Part shown: positions 21,204 to 35,000 of the stretch, piece by piece
Layout: each line of letters opens with the position of its first letter
How positions within the stretch are numbered: the stretch's first letter is position 1
Assembly (NCBI GenBank): GCA_907165135.1
Contig: OU015568.1
Coordinates: forward strand, 13,648,501-13,712,500
Origin: Oikopleura dioica
Lineage: Eukaryota > Chordata > Appendicularia > Copelata > Oikopleuridae
DNA length: 64,000 nt
Direction of reading: 5' to 3'
Notes under the pieces: model-generated
Database searches by the model: none
What the model was told of the DNA's origin: nothing
What the model saw: only the letters and a program-made list of their open reading frames with translations
Made by a program: the position numbers and the translations under genes

Positions 21204-24200
21204 CTAGACAAATCCAAGTGTTTGGAAGTCGTCGGGGTTTTCTTTGTCTTTGTCCGGGCTAGGTAGATCTGATCATCAATAAGCCTGCGATACGAGAACT
21301 TACGTGTTGCTAGAGCTTTCTCTCGACGAACGGCTCATCGTTCGCGGGTCGGGGAAAAGTCTGTTGCTTTCTCCTCGCAGCTAAAAAATAAATGAAGACA
21401 GACGATCACTGAAGAGATCATACTCTAGCCATAGACTCAGCAAATCGGTCACGCGTATGGAAGTTAGATTTTCTTGCTGTAAGACGGTCCATCGATGAAC
21501 GGGTTGGATCCGGGTTCATTGATCGCGAAAGAGAATTCGTCCCTGACGTTGGTGACAAGTTATTCGCAACTTGCGCTAATTCATGACCGGTAAATGACGC
21601 CTGAAATTTTATACATATGTGGCATTTTGAGTAATTTTTACCGATAAAGAATGTGGCCTGCTTCGAACTTCATTATCAGAGGGAGGTCTGTATGGCGGTG
21701 GAGGTTTGTTTTCATTTCCGCCACTGTAGATTGTTCTCATCTCAGAATTGCTTGATGAACCAGATGAGTTTTTGCGCTCTTTCGGTACTGGGAAATTCGG
21801 TGCCCTTCTTAGAGAACCTTCCGATATTCTAATGATTTCTTGAGACGAGGCAGATCTAAATAATGAGCGTAAATGATGTTTTTCATCGAAAAATTCGAGG
21901 CTTCCGGGTGAAAAAAGAGAGGTCCTACCGAGATTTGAACTCGGATCGCTGGATTCAGAGTCCAGAGTGCTAACCGTTACACCATAAGACCTTGAGGAAG
22001 CGGCTGCAAAAATTTAATATATTCCGCTTGTGCAATTTCTAGAGAAATACTCACTTGATAGATGTCCTGCTTCTGTTGAATTCGTCGTCTAAAAGTGAAG
22101 GCTCGCGGGATGATGTTTCGAAGTGTGAGTTTTCACGAGAGAGAGGTATGCTTTGATGGTTTAGTTGAGTGCTCTCGGCGACGGGAATTTCGTTTTCTAA
22201 AATCATTTTAGGGGGCTTATCAAATTTGGAAACTAACCTCTTGAAGTGAGTTCTTTTTCATGAAGAGCGAGAAATTCAGTCATGGATAGCTTTTCATTTG
22301 CCTTGTCGTCAGCGAGGTGTTCTAGCGTGAGGGGTTGGCTGGAATCGCCGGCAGCAGAGTTAGAAATTCGTCGATATCTACCAGCGTCTTCAGAAGGACA
22401 AGAACTTATTGAACCATCGAGTGTGTTGTCGGATGGATTTCTGACTGAGTTTCCATCAGTAGCAAGGCTTCCATCGAACGTATCAGATTTCAGAGTCGCC
22501 TCTAACGTTAACTTCTCGGATTTTCTCTTCGTTGACTTGCTCGGGCGGAATGTTTCTTTCAGTTTCTAACTATTTGTTAACAGCTGAACAAGTAAATCTA
22601 TCAACCTGGAAAGTGTTCTTCTTGGGCTTGGTCGGACTTGGTGATTTCAGATGAGCCTGAAGAAGTTTTTCTTCGATTCTTTCTTTTTGCCTTTGGATAT
22701 CATGAAGTTTTTGTTGCCAGTTTTTCTGTTCTTCGTTGTATTTGTCCTTGCTGAAAAGGGATTTAAAATTTGCATTTTAACTATCTCCGAGGGTAAAAAA
22801 CTCAAGCTCGAATCACAAGTGCCCATATTCAACCTGTCATAAACAACATCAACTTTGCGTAAGCTCACAAATTGGTCTATTTGGAGATTCTCACTAAAAT
22901 GCGTTCAAAGCCCAGTAAAAGCGAAGTTATCAAGGTTTAAGACTTACGTTTTGTGAGTGTCTGTATTCAAAAGTTTGTTCTCGTCCATGAGATGCGTGTT
23001 CTGTTTCTGCAGGAATGAGTTTTCGAGAGCTAAAAGCGTTCAGTCATTGTTGATTTCAATCACACTTACAGATCTTTTCTTTCAGCTCCTGGAGTACAAG
23101 ATATTTCTCGTTAAAATCTTGAAGTTCTCGGTCTGCCTCAGTTTTCTGCGCTTGAACTCGTTTATAGTTCGCGTCAATTTTTGCATGCTCGACTTTGAAC
23201 CTGTTGTACTTGACTCGCAAGCTTCGGAGATCATCGACGATTTCGTTGTAGTCATTTTTGAGCTTTGAGTAGCTTGTTTTCAGCCTTGAGTTCGTTTCTT
23301 TGACAGCGTTATTTTCTTCGAAAAGAAGATTTCGGTCAGTCTCAAACGCTTTCAGCTGATTTATTTCGGTCTCTTTCTCTTTGAGGTTTCGATTTGATAC
23401 TTTGAGCTCTTGATAAAAGAATGATTAAAAATCGTTGAAACAGTCAAATTTTACCTTGCTTCAGCTTGTTGAGCTGCTCCTTGAGTAAATTGTACTCTTT
23501 CAATAGCAAATTGTACTCGTGTCGAATATTATCTCGCTCTTGAGCATTTTTATCGGCCTCTGCAGAAAGTTGATCCAAAAATCTTCCTTGCTTCTCCAGC
23601 TGTTCTTTCAGCATATCTCTCTCTTCTATAATGACTTTTCGCTTCTCTTCCTCGAGTTGAATCTTTGCTTGGAAGTTCTCCTGCTCACTCTGAAGACGAC
23701 GCTCAAGTTCTTGCTGTTTTTCATGGGCAACGTCGATCTCGACTTCAAGTGCAGCTATTCGTTTACGAAGTTCAGCGGATGCATCCGAGGTAGAATTAGA
23801 ATCGTTTGTCATGTCCTCATAGACAGATAATTGATTTCTTTTAATTGGTTCAATTTTGATCATTTAATTTGAAAAGCCTTAATTTCAATGAATTTAATAG
23901 AACCGTTCCTAAGTTGCTCATTTTCAATTTCCTTGTCATGCAAATCTCTACCCATGTCTTCCAGGGCATTTCGGATCACTCCAACATCATTCTGAACGTC
24001 ATTCGTCGTCGCCATTTCGCGCTCGAGGGCTCTGCACTTTCGTCGAATGTCTTCATTCTCCATCTCTAGTTTTTCCAAGCGATCTGCACGTTTGCGCGCT
24101 GCTTTCGCCTCGGCTTCGAGGGATTGGTACTTGACTTTTTCGTCGACAAGGCTTTGTTGAATTTTTTCATTCAGACTCTTTTGAAGTTCGAAGTCTCGCT

Positions 24201-27047
24201 GAAGTTGGGCACGGGAGAGGTCAGCGCTACGTAAGTCGTTTATGTTTTCATCACGCTCGCGTATTTCGGAGGAGAGTTTTTGAACTTTATTCTGCGCTGC
24301 TTTTACTTCAGCAACGAGATTATCTTTCTCCCGCGTCTCTTGGTCGGCTTTTCTTTTCAACTGTTTCAGCTCAGCTTCTTTTTTCTTCAGCTCATGATTC
24401 AACTGCACCATCTGTTCCGAATCAACTGGATCAGAAGGAGAAGTTGAGTTCCGAAGCTCGCGAATCGTTGACTCAGCTGTCCTTCTTGCAGAAGTCGCTG
24501 TGTCAACTTCTTTCTCCAGCTTCTTTATCGCATCGTCTCTTCGTTCAATGATATCAGTCAGTCTGTCAATGTGCGCTCTCTGCTTGTCGATCTCAGTTTC
24601 AAGCTGAATTCTTCTACTTTCGCTTCGTTGATGCTGCTCTTCCTCAAGCTTTTGCTGCTCTTGCTGTCGAATGAGAGTTTCAACCTCTCGTTCCGCGATT
24701 CGAAGGGATTTTTCTGTCGCTAAAAGATTTCCTTCTTTCTCTAGAAGCTCCTTCTCAAACTTCTTACGCTCTTTGTCAGCCGTAATTTTCAACTCAGAGC
24801 TTATTTTTTCAAGGTTTTCTTCGGCGACAGATGCTCGCAAAGCAGTGGCTTCAGATTCTGACTTCAGCAACTCATACTTTTCATGAGCCTCTTTGATACG
24901 ATTCTCCCAGACTTTCTCTTCAATACTCTGTCGCTGTTCATCATCTCGCTCTTGAATCCTTCGCACGATCTCGTCAATGTCAACTCCATCTTTTACCGAT
25001 TCCTGGGCAAATTCTTTGAAGTCGATAAGGCTATTGTTAGCTGACAGCAAATCTGCCTTCAGCTTCTTGTTCTCATCCATTGCTTTGTATAAATCGCCTT
25101 CCAAATCACCGACTCTTCTTGAGTGAGATTTTTGTTGTTCCTGGAGAGCAGCATTAAGCGTTCTCAATCTTTGATTGTCACATCGCAATTGAATGATTTC
25201 TGGTGCATTCAGTCGATCAGCCTCCTCAATGAATGATAGTGATCCAGGCTCTTCAGTAATTGTGTCCAAAGAATTATTCTTGTCCACATTGAGCCTTCTC
25301 TGCTCGTCTTGAAGTTCTTGAATCTTCTGATTCAATTCCATATTCTGATCTTCCAGGTCACCGATCTGATCGCGCAGCCTGAGATTTATTTCGTGTTCAT
25401 CGCCAAGACTTTGAAATCGAATACGAAGCGCAGAAATTTCTGTTTCTAGCGCTGCCCGAGCCTCATACAAACTTGAGTTGTCCTTTTGAAGTTCTTCCAC
25501 TCTCGCTTTGTAGAAGGAAAAGTCAGATAGCTTCTCTCGAAGCCTGCTAGACTCTTGCTGCGTTCTATAAAGCTGTTCCGCTTTTGTTCTCAGCTCATCG
25601 ATTTCATCCTGATCAGCACGAGCCTGAGCAAGAAGCGCACGAAGGTTGTGAATCTCTTCGCGAGCTTCCTTTTCCCTCGCTCGAGAGATCTCAGCTTCTT
25701 TTTCACTCAGTCCTGCGAATTCTTCTTTTTCTGTCAGCTCTTCTTTCAAGAGTCGAATCATTGACTTGGCCTCGGCGAGCTCAGAATGCGTGTTCTGGCG
25801 ACCAGGTGACTCTGGAACAGCTTTTGAAACCATGCTACAATTTGTTATTAAATGCTGACTTGATAGATATCATTTGACGTCTTATAGATAAAAGTTATCC
25901 ATGATCATAAATAACGAAATCCTTCGGTAAATGTTGGCTCAGAGGAGACTTCAACTCAAGTCGCATCTGCTTCCGGTCTTTCTTTGACTTACTTGCCAGT
26001 GTTGACGACAACTTGATCGCGTTCCTGCAAAGCTTCATTCAGTTGCTTCTGACGTTTGTCACGGCTTTCGACCGCCGATACAAGCTTTTCTTGGAGCGAT
26101 TTGAATCCTCTTCTGAGCTCGACTTCATTCATTTCGGAAGATTGCTCGGGATAAATTGGAGTTAGGTTATCTTCCATCCCCGTAATCCTTTCTGCGATTT
26201 CTTTCTGGAAGCTAAATTTATCAAATTGAAATCAAGGAAGAACAAAAAACCCAACCTTGACTCAAGATTCTGAATAACAGATACGAATTTCTCAGCATCA
26301 TCTGAGTGACAGGCAGCATAAATCAGAAGCGACAGAAGAAGGTCAAGCTCGACGAGGCCAGCAGATGATCTTGAAGCGCGCACTAGGGTTAGCCCATTCG
26401 GCAGTGGACAAGTGACTTGCGGGCGGATTCCCCTTTGTCCAGTTTTTTTTTAACAAAAGAGATTACATTTGTAGTTCAATTCCGGTTTTTGTATTCTGAC
26501 ACAGCTGTCTATATTTGGAAGTGCGTGAAGTGAGAATCCTTGCCTAATTTTGATAGAGCTTGGCGGTAGAAAAAGGATAGATTCGCAAGGACGGTTTCAA
26601 TGGCGCGGACCTGTGACAGCTGATCAGTCTGAAAACATGAATGAGAGTTGGAATCCTTTTGTAAGGCATTGGCTACTGTCCAACACATACTGTGCACGCT
26701 ACTGATACCCAAAAAAGAGGGACAATGAACGTTGATCCGATTGTCTCGACTCCCAAAAATCGAATTTCACAGGGCAAACTTCAGGGTCAAATATTATGCC
26801 AGGGACCGACAGTAAAGCGGAGGCATAGCTTCCTCCTTCATTGATTAAAGAATTGGACCTCTGAAGTTAGAATAGACGAAAATACACTTACTGCTTGCTC
26901 GATCTGCTTGATGATTGGGCGCTTGTCGAACTCCTTGATGAAGCGATTGAGGGTGTGACCATCTGTGAGATCGACGAGCCTCAGTTCTGGCTGGTTGAGG
27001 ATCATCCTCACCAGTGTCAGGCCTCCATCGAGCTGGCTTTCTTCCAT
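21204..27047 (-). CDS. CCDC88: CCDC88 (Girdin/Daple): HOOK domain, long coiled coil, GBA-like motif, C-terminal GFV
   Basis: Fifteen exons (minus): 26892-27047, 26544-26628, 26256-26415, 25993-26211, 23909-25834, 23455-23837, 23070-23408, 22948-23029, 22606-22750, 22238-22565, 22055-22196, 21642-21855, 21424-21600, 21304-21380, 21204-21258; 4488 nt, 1495 aa. N-terminal HOOK domain (LANLSFFYRQALSKL, CPLPNGL, VELDLLLSLLIYAAC), then about 750 residues of coiled coil starting SELAEAKSMIRLLKEEL and including FYKARVEELQKDN, both as in human CCDC88A/C. After the coil, MTEFLALHEKELTSRE resembles the G-alpha-binding GBA motif of Girdin/Daple. The protein ends TLGFV, like Daple's PDZ-binding GCV. Intron 2 is GC-AG and intron 5 (23838-23908) GA-AG. 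The family links dynein/actin, Wnt and heterotrimeric G-protein signalling. Confidence 0.93.
21920..21991 (-). tRNA. trnQ(CTG): tRNA-Gln (anticodon CTG)
   Basis: The minus strand reads GGTCTTATGGTGTAACGGTT at the 5' end, an anticodon loop CTCTGAA, and GTTCAAATCTCGG in the T arm. The acceptor GGTCTTA pairs with TAGGACC; 72 nt with discriminator T. A-box and B-box sequences match eukaryotic tRNA-Gln. A T6 run follows the 3' end (minus direction). It lies in the 199-nt intron 11 of CCDC88, same strand. Confidence 0.96.
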
Positions 27048-30000
27048 CTAAAACACGAGAATCAGAAGTTTACTGCTTTATGCTCCTTTATGAGTTTTGT
27101 GGCTTGAGTTCTATTATGCTCTGGGAATTCTAAACTTTATTTGGCGAATGAATTCTGAATAAAAAACGAACCCATCAAATATACGAATTTCAAAAAATCA
27201 GTTGAAAAAAATGATACGGTAAATATTTGAAGAAGGAAAATCCGTGGAGCCCGGACACTTAGAAACGGGCAATAAATGTGTTAAAAGGGGCTTTTATAAG
27301 TCGACTTAGCAAATTTTAATAAGGCCAACATTAAGATCACTTGAATTCTGTCAGTCAACTATTAGAAGATATTTCATTAATTCTACCTTTTTCGATAAGT
27401 TCGGAGCCTTCGGTTTCCTCCTCTCGGTAATCATTCACGATATTTTTTGTTGTTTTAGTAGAAAAATAAATTTGCTCTGTTATTTACAAAATTTTAGATT
27501 TATAAAAAAATAGAATTGACGTGGGGCGACGGTGGAATACGCTGCACGCCCCGGGCGAGAGCCGAGTACACTACATTGTTTGATTATGAATAGCGAAATG
27601 GCTTTTCACGATTTAGGGGCTTTAGCGGCTGTTTTTGATGAGTTCCACTCACGAGCATGATAAAACAGAGTTCCTTCTCACAAAAATACCAAGTCCCGAC
27701 AATGGGGTATCTCCTGTAGCTATCACACGGGCAAATCTGGTGTATCAGAACGAGGGTACTAGCGCAAATATTTGGGATCGATGAAAAAACGAAAAAAGAC
27801 TGACACTATCAACTTTCTTTGTTCTGATTTTTGTTCAAAAGAATACTCGCTCAAGTAAGAAAGGACTTACCATTATTATCTCTCACAAATTTTCTGAAAA
27901 AACCCGAAAACTCAGAACTGAGGTCCGTTTTTCGCCAAAAAATCTGATTCTGCTGCACAATATTTTGCTTGATTGTTATCAAGCTGTTGAAATTGAAACC
28001 TAACGGACTCGCGCGAAACGAGCAATTTCGCCATGTTTAGATTCCCACGTGCCATGATCCTTTACGGAAGTAGATTCCGGATTAGGAGATTCTTCAGCAC
28101 TGTTGGTGAATAAAACAGCCGCACAAAAGAATGCTCGGATCAGAATAATACGCCAAAGCCGACAAAGTTCAAACATGACAAAACTTGGCAAAAAAATACT
28201 CGACTGTCTGACGTGGATACTTCCACTGCTGAAAAATTCTTGACGTAAAGTCCATAAAACGCAAATCATTTATCGCGACTGCTGGCAAACATTTAAATTC
28301 TCCTTAAAAATCAAGGAAGAGTACCTTTTCCTCCGACTTTTCCGCGACTTCCATTTTTCTAATTCTAACTCTCTCGATATTTGTTGTTTCCCCTCATTCC
28401 GATCTACAGATTCGCGTGTTTTATTTGTTCGCTAAAATTCGGTACTTGCAGAAATTAAAGCCCACGCTAAGCAAATTTATGGTCAAAATAAAATAATAAT
28501 TTTGTGAAATTTCTATTTCGGATGGAAACAACGCTTCATTTGCTTTCAATTGTCGAATGAAAAGGGCTATCAAGTTTGATTTTGTACTGGTGTTGTTCAT
28601 TTTGACGGTCAAGTAAATCTCTTTTGATATAAAATCGATATTTTTAAATGCTTAGAAACTCGATCAGAAGACTAACAAATCGAGTTACAAAATAAAAGCT
28701 CTTTGAAAACACATAATTTCCTAATTTTATTCGAAAGATAATAATTATCGAAAATTTGTCGAAATACCTGCATTATCTCTAGAACTTTCTGTTCTATTCT
28801 TCTTATGGTTGACTTTTCTTTCTTCAGGAAGACTCTCTTTTCAGTTTTGAAAGGGAAACATGCAGTAAAAGCGCAAAATGAGGATTATCAAAAGGCAGGC
28901 GAAATTAGGCTCTGTTTCGACCAATCATCCGGTTTTAAAATTTCCGCTGCTCGTTGAAGCGCGCTGCTCGACAAAGGACGAGCGCCGGATCTCCCTGAAG
29001 AGGTTTTCTCTCCCAAACAAGGCAAAAACGACACAATTCTAACAAAAAAAGCAAAACTTATCAAAATCACAAACGATGATCTGGAGCTGGCGCGTTCCCA
29101 CACCGCGCGCGGTGCATTTCTTCCTTTTCAATTGGAGACTTTCAAGCCGCAGAATTTTCATGCTCTCTTGATGATTCATCGGATGGAAATTTCAATTAAA
29201 TTTTCTAAAGAATAATCGAGGGAAAAGACTGAATATATGCATTTTAAAATTTCGAACTATCGCCTTAATTTCGAATAAAAATGGCGAGGAATCATGGATG
29301 AGTACACATTATTCTTAGCATACTTTGAACATCTTACGATTAAGCGTATAATGTTATGTATGTTAACAACAATTTTCTTTGTTTCTGAATAATAAGATCA
29401 GATAATTTCGGTCTACCATCCTGGTAGTACCACGATTGACGTAAATCAATAAGAAGTAAAAAGATACCGCTCGAAGTTTCATCTGGGATAGATGTCTTAT
29501 TATCAAAATATATATTTAGATACTTTGAAATTAGTTATGAATATGAAAATAATATTTAAGAAATACCAGCAGATTTTTATGTCTAATGTGGTAGAACTGA
29601 TAGCAAGGATGAGAAAGTATTTTTTCGAGAGAGCAATATTTATAATTAGATTAGAATTATAAAATATTATATTTTTGCGTTTATTTCATGTTAGCAAGAT
29701 TGGTTGATTTTGTCAGAAGAAATCAAAAAAATCATTGAAGGATGATTCTATTACGTAAAGTCACCGTCAGTGCGGCACTGGTGGTGTTAGTTGCCGCGCC
29801 ACATTGGCAACCGGAAGCTACTGCTTCGATGAGATTAGTACCGAAATCGAAATTCTATCGCTAATTCTGAAACAATAGACGAAATCCTTGTCATAGAAGC
29901 ATAGAATGCATCTCTACTACTCGTTTACTAATCAATAAACGATCCGTTTTAATATTTCTTGCATGATATCACTGATATCTTATTTTCGATTGTAAATATC

Positions 30001-31723
30001 TATGGAATAATCGAAGCATAACTTATTTTCATTGCGGGTGACAAATTGTGTCTTGCGAGTTTTATAGCTTCAAAATATTAAATCTAAAGAGCGTTAGAAG
30101 TTGTTAAGGCTTGTATAACATCGGATGTCAGTCGATTATCAAATCGATTCGGGCGTGTTTGTTTTACAAGTCGACCATATTGCGTGTTATTTTATAATTA
30201 CGCGTATTGCCAATTTAATATGCGTTGTCTTTGGAACGGTCCCACGAAGAAACCAGATTCGGCGGCGATCATTTCATCGCTCAACATATACCATTCTATC
30301 ACTGATAAGGCGAAAGACGTCTTAACAGATAAGAACAGCAGATGTGTGTGTATGTGATTGCCAATGCAAGTATCAAGTCGTCGGTTGTTTTAGTTGAGAA
30401 ATGCTCACGTTGGTCATCGCTTGACAAAATCTGCTAAGGCTAAAGACAAAGCAACTAACGCACCGTACAGCTGCATCCAGTGTCAGATTTATCACAAGCG
30501 CGAAATTTGCACGAATTCGCCAACAGACACGCTAAGATTTGTTTTCACTCTCTCGCCAATAATGCAACTCAAGAACATTGTTCTGCTCAGATAATTATTG
30601 TAGCCTGTTTTTGATGATAAAAAATCATCATTCTAATTCAAGAAAAAATAAATGGATGTTCTTCCTTTTTGCGGATAAGTACAGTTACTTATACAGTTGT
30701 TGTATACACCTGTGGACAGTCAAATTTCACTTTTTGACTCTAGTCAGATGTGGTCTCCCCTGCGAGTGGATTATTCACCTCAGCTAGGCTGTGCGATGGT
30801 TTTTAAAGCATTAACGCCACCACCAACGCCAGATCTTGGATACTTCACGCGGTCGCGCAACTAGTTTAACCATTAGAACTCGTTTGCTTACGTCCTGCTG
30901 AATCCAGAATCATACTCTCTAATAAATTGACCGTTTTCACAGAAGAATAACAAATCAGGTTTGTTTCTCTTTTTCAGCCAGCAAAACAAGCTGGCGCTGA
31001 CATTTATACCGATCGTCTTCGATCTTGATCTTGTTGTGTTAAAAAGTCGCCAAGAAGGTGCGCCAGCTCACATGAAATTCGATTCAACCCATTTGCACCT
31101 CCTTATGACGCTCCTTCAAATCTGTTTTCTGCCATTTCATTTTCAGCCCGTCACAATATTGCCAAGCGACAAAACGTGGGCTAACATGTGATGCATAAAA
31201 AACTATAAGTATGAGAAAGAAATTTGCATAAATTCGGAACCCAGTCGGTTAAGGCAGCTTCTACTGGCAGCGCTCCAGAATAGGATTCGCGCGCGGTTTT
31301 CGCGTTTTTGAATTTCGCGCCACGTTGAATAGCGTCGCATACCAAGGGATCGGCGTTTCTTTCATCTGCCCTATGTCATTACTGAAGTAGAAGGGGTTTT
31401 GAGGAAATTAAAAAGATTCTTTAGCGCAAAAATGCACGCTTGCGGTCCTCATTATCGCGTAGATTTGAAACCACAACACAAACTAGAATAAAAATTTGAT
31501 AACATTTCGGGAAATATTTGTTGTGCAAGAAAACCACCGGTGGAGGAGAAAAATCTCGGCGACAAAAAAAAGGGACCACGGGTGCTCAAATTAGCGAGCG
31601 GTTGTTCTAGGCTACTGATCGGGTTACGAATTACGCCACAATGAGGCCGAATCCAATATGAGGTGTTTCTAATGCTACGCTCTTGTCCGTACAACCACTT
31701 TAGGATTCGTTAAAGCCACGGAT

Positions 31724-32024
31724 GACCGTAAGAAATCTCGCATTTTTCTAAAAAACGTTTTCAGCTAACTAGCTACATTTTGCTCCTTCGGCGTTTGCTG
31801 ACGACAATCGAAGATTCTTCTCTAATTTTAATAAAGATCATTTACATTTGTAAAGAAATATGTTTTTATATCCACCGAAGAAAATAATTGAGATAATTCT
31901 TCAATGTAACAAGATGTTGGAAGACCGTAAGAAATCTCACGATTTTCTAAAAGCGTTTTCATCTACGATCACAAATTGTCAATTTGTTCGATTGCTGAAG
32001 CAAAGATGTTTTACATTTGTAAAG
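31724..32024. repeat. Diverged direct repeat pair in the gene-free region
   Basis: Copy 1 (31724-31857) and copy 2 (31924-32024) both begin GACCGTAAGAAATCTC, continue with a TTTTCTAAAA..CGTTTTCA block and end near ACATTTGTAAAG. The middle parts differ in length and sequence. Their start-to-start spacing is 200 bp. Confidence 0.65.
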
Positions 32025-35000
32025 CAATAAAGAAGAACAAGTAATTACGACAACAACCAAAACATAATATTCAGATAATTCTGCCATTTTTTTATAACCC
32101 TAGCTCGTCTCCTATCCACAATATATTCTAACATCGATTTCCTCTGCGCGTAGCTGTACAACGTTATGTACTCTGAAGTGGGTCTGATTATTGCAATTTA
32201 GAATGTTTCAATCTGGCGCAACAAGGGAAGGATTAGTTCGACTAGCGTCGAGCCTGCCAGCTACAGATGTTTCTGGTCGAGGACAGAATACGCCCTTGTT
32301 TAAATGTGAAATCATATTCACTAGGATATTGATCCGTTTTGCCTCTAGCACTTACAGTGCGTCAGCAGATTAGTACCTCTTGTTGCTTAGAATGTAAGAT
32401 ATATTTTCATTTTACTGAATCAACTTCATACTATGAAGCAATATCTCTCTCTCTTGAAGAGAATCACTTGTGTAATCATCGAGGAAATCTTGTAAATAGA
32501 ATTTCTACGCACTGGCTATTTGTAATCAAGCTGGCAACTTCCGCTGGTGATTTGCCCCTTTCAGACTGCTGGCGCGGCTACCGTCTTTGGCTAATAGTTT
32601 TTTTGAAAATCACTTCCTTCATAAGATTAAGGCGCTTATAAGAAGGCTTAAACTCTTGGTGCACAGCTCGAGGTGGTGAAGTTATTCAATTTTGAGCTAA
32701 ACTGGAGAGAATTAAGCCTCTCACTTGCACAAGGTGCTCATTAGCTCTCGACACGTTTACCCTTGAACAAATGCTCGTATGAGTGGCTACCTCCGGTTCC
32801 AGATCTTTACTCGCCGGTTTTGATACTGTTTCAAAAGAAGGCCAGTCGACGGTAATCAAATTAGTCCTTTGGAAAATACGTCGCGTGTCAATAATCGCTT
32901 CCATGCGTTGAATCTATCGAGCCCGGAAGTCGCCCCCTGGAGTGGCCCAGTTTACTTCGCAACTTTCAAACAACACCACACAACTTGGCTCAATATGCCT
33001 TTTACTTTATGATCAAAGGCGTCTATCTGGGATGCATTTGCACAGCCATCGCTCAACGAGTTTCCGACTTTCGCCGATAACTTCTCTCCCTTTTTGCTAA
33101 ACACTCTACTCTGGCCAAATTTGATCACCCGTATCTACTCTCAAGGATCAAAAACGCGGCATGTGTTACTTCAAAGCGAAGCACCACCAAATTGGATAAA
33201 TATAATTTTTCCAGGGACGAAGACAGATTGTGTATTTTCTATTATTCCAGCTTTTTCACACGTTCCACACTATTACGCATTTTGCAACGCGGCGAATCCG
33301 CGGTAATTGGCAATGTTTCGACGGCAGAATCAAGCCCGGATACTAATTACCGGTCAGAATATACACTTTTCATCTTTTCAACGATTTTTTATTCAAGATT
33401 TTTTTCGAAAACTAAAAAAAAAACTTGAAAAATTTGAGAAAAGTGAGTGGTTTGCAATTTTCTTCAAACTTTCTAAGAAACTTGCAAATTAAGCAATATT
33501 CTTAAACCCCGTGACAAGCTTTCCATCTCTTTAGAAATCAATCCGGGGCGAAAGCCGACTGAAGATGATTCCCGTCTGACCCGTGTATATCTCCCACATC
33601 ATCGACACGGAACGGTCGGTTGAAAAAATCGGCTAATATCCTTGATTGCGCCTCATCAGAATTCCACAAGCAAAATAAACTCGATTCTGCAGCATGAGCG
33701 GCAATGATCAAAGGCTCCAGGCCGCCAAGCAATTTACTGAGTTGTTATCGATACAAGCTTATTTCCGCTGAGAATTGTAAATGTTCTCAGATCAGTTAAA
33801 TTGTCGGTTTGGAGATTGTCAAGGTGAGAATTGCTCCAAACTATTGCAAAATTATCAAAAACTGAAAAACAGAAGCAGCCCCCTACAGTGCTCCTTGACG
33901 CCTGGCATCAGTTCTAATTGAATTACAGTCAACTCCAGATACTCTTGAGCCGCATTATCCATCAATTATCCCCGGGAGTTTGAAATTGAGTTACTGTCAC
34001 GTCATTTGATTGCAATCTCGTCAATTTGAAAACGAAGTATTGCAATTTCGCGAATTCAGTTTACTTCGAGCCCGGCTCATCCGGAAACTTTATTCTCAAC
34101 GACAATTACACCATTTCTAAAGCTGTGTATTACGTCAGGTGCGCCGTTAATAAATTTCAAACTGTTTCTTTACGTAAAGACCACGCCTAGCGCTACTCGC
34201 ACCAGGTGGAGGATTTAGCCCTCCACCTCCGTTGCAGATGCTTTTCAATCTTGCTCGGATCTGACACGCCGGTTAGAAGGTAGTTTGACATATTAATTAC
34301 GCGCTGTACTTAATTCCTCTTTATAATTTAATGAGATCTCGCCTCAGCTAAACCCTACTAAACCAAATCCAGGGCATGAAACGCGGCTTTGTGCAAATTT
34401 ACGATGATGACAGAAGTGATCCGCGTAAAAAATCCGTTCCAAGCTCGGCATGCGACAAGGTGATAGACAATGTCAGCTATAATTAGCATGAAGGGGTCAC
34501 GTGATCCCGCAAAACACACTTCAAGTGCACGATTGACCTGACAAGGGCGATGATGAGCCCCTGCTGGGAGGCGATTGGAGCTTCCGATAAGGCAGTGCGT
34601 GCTTTCTGTTAACTCCGATTGCCAATTGTTGAATAAAGAGCAAATAAAAACTCTCAGAGGGGACGTTTCCCTGTCAGCTAATGCTGCAGCCTGTCAGTGG
34701 AGTTGTTGACATCCTCACTGGAGGTGTCCCGAATGCATTTAGAAGGCACAGTTACAACACCACCCTCTTTCCCATGATTTTCTTTATTCAATTAGCATGA
34801 TCATCAGTAGAACGTGGGTGGACAGACGGCCGATGATAATAGAATCTCGTGAGGTAATCTTTAGATAGAAGGCGCGACCGAACTTCTCAACTTGAATTTC
34901 CGCGCTCTGTCACTGCCACGCACAGCACATCCGTTCTATCCCTAATTGAGCCAGACAGGGTGAGAAATCGGAACCGATTGTTTCCGTCCAAAATCCTAAT

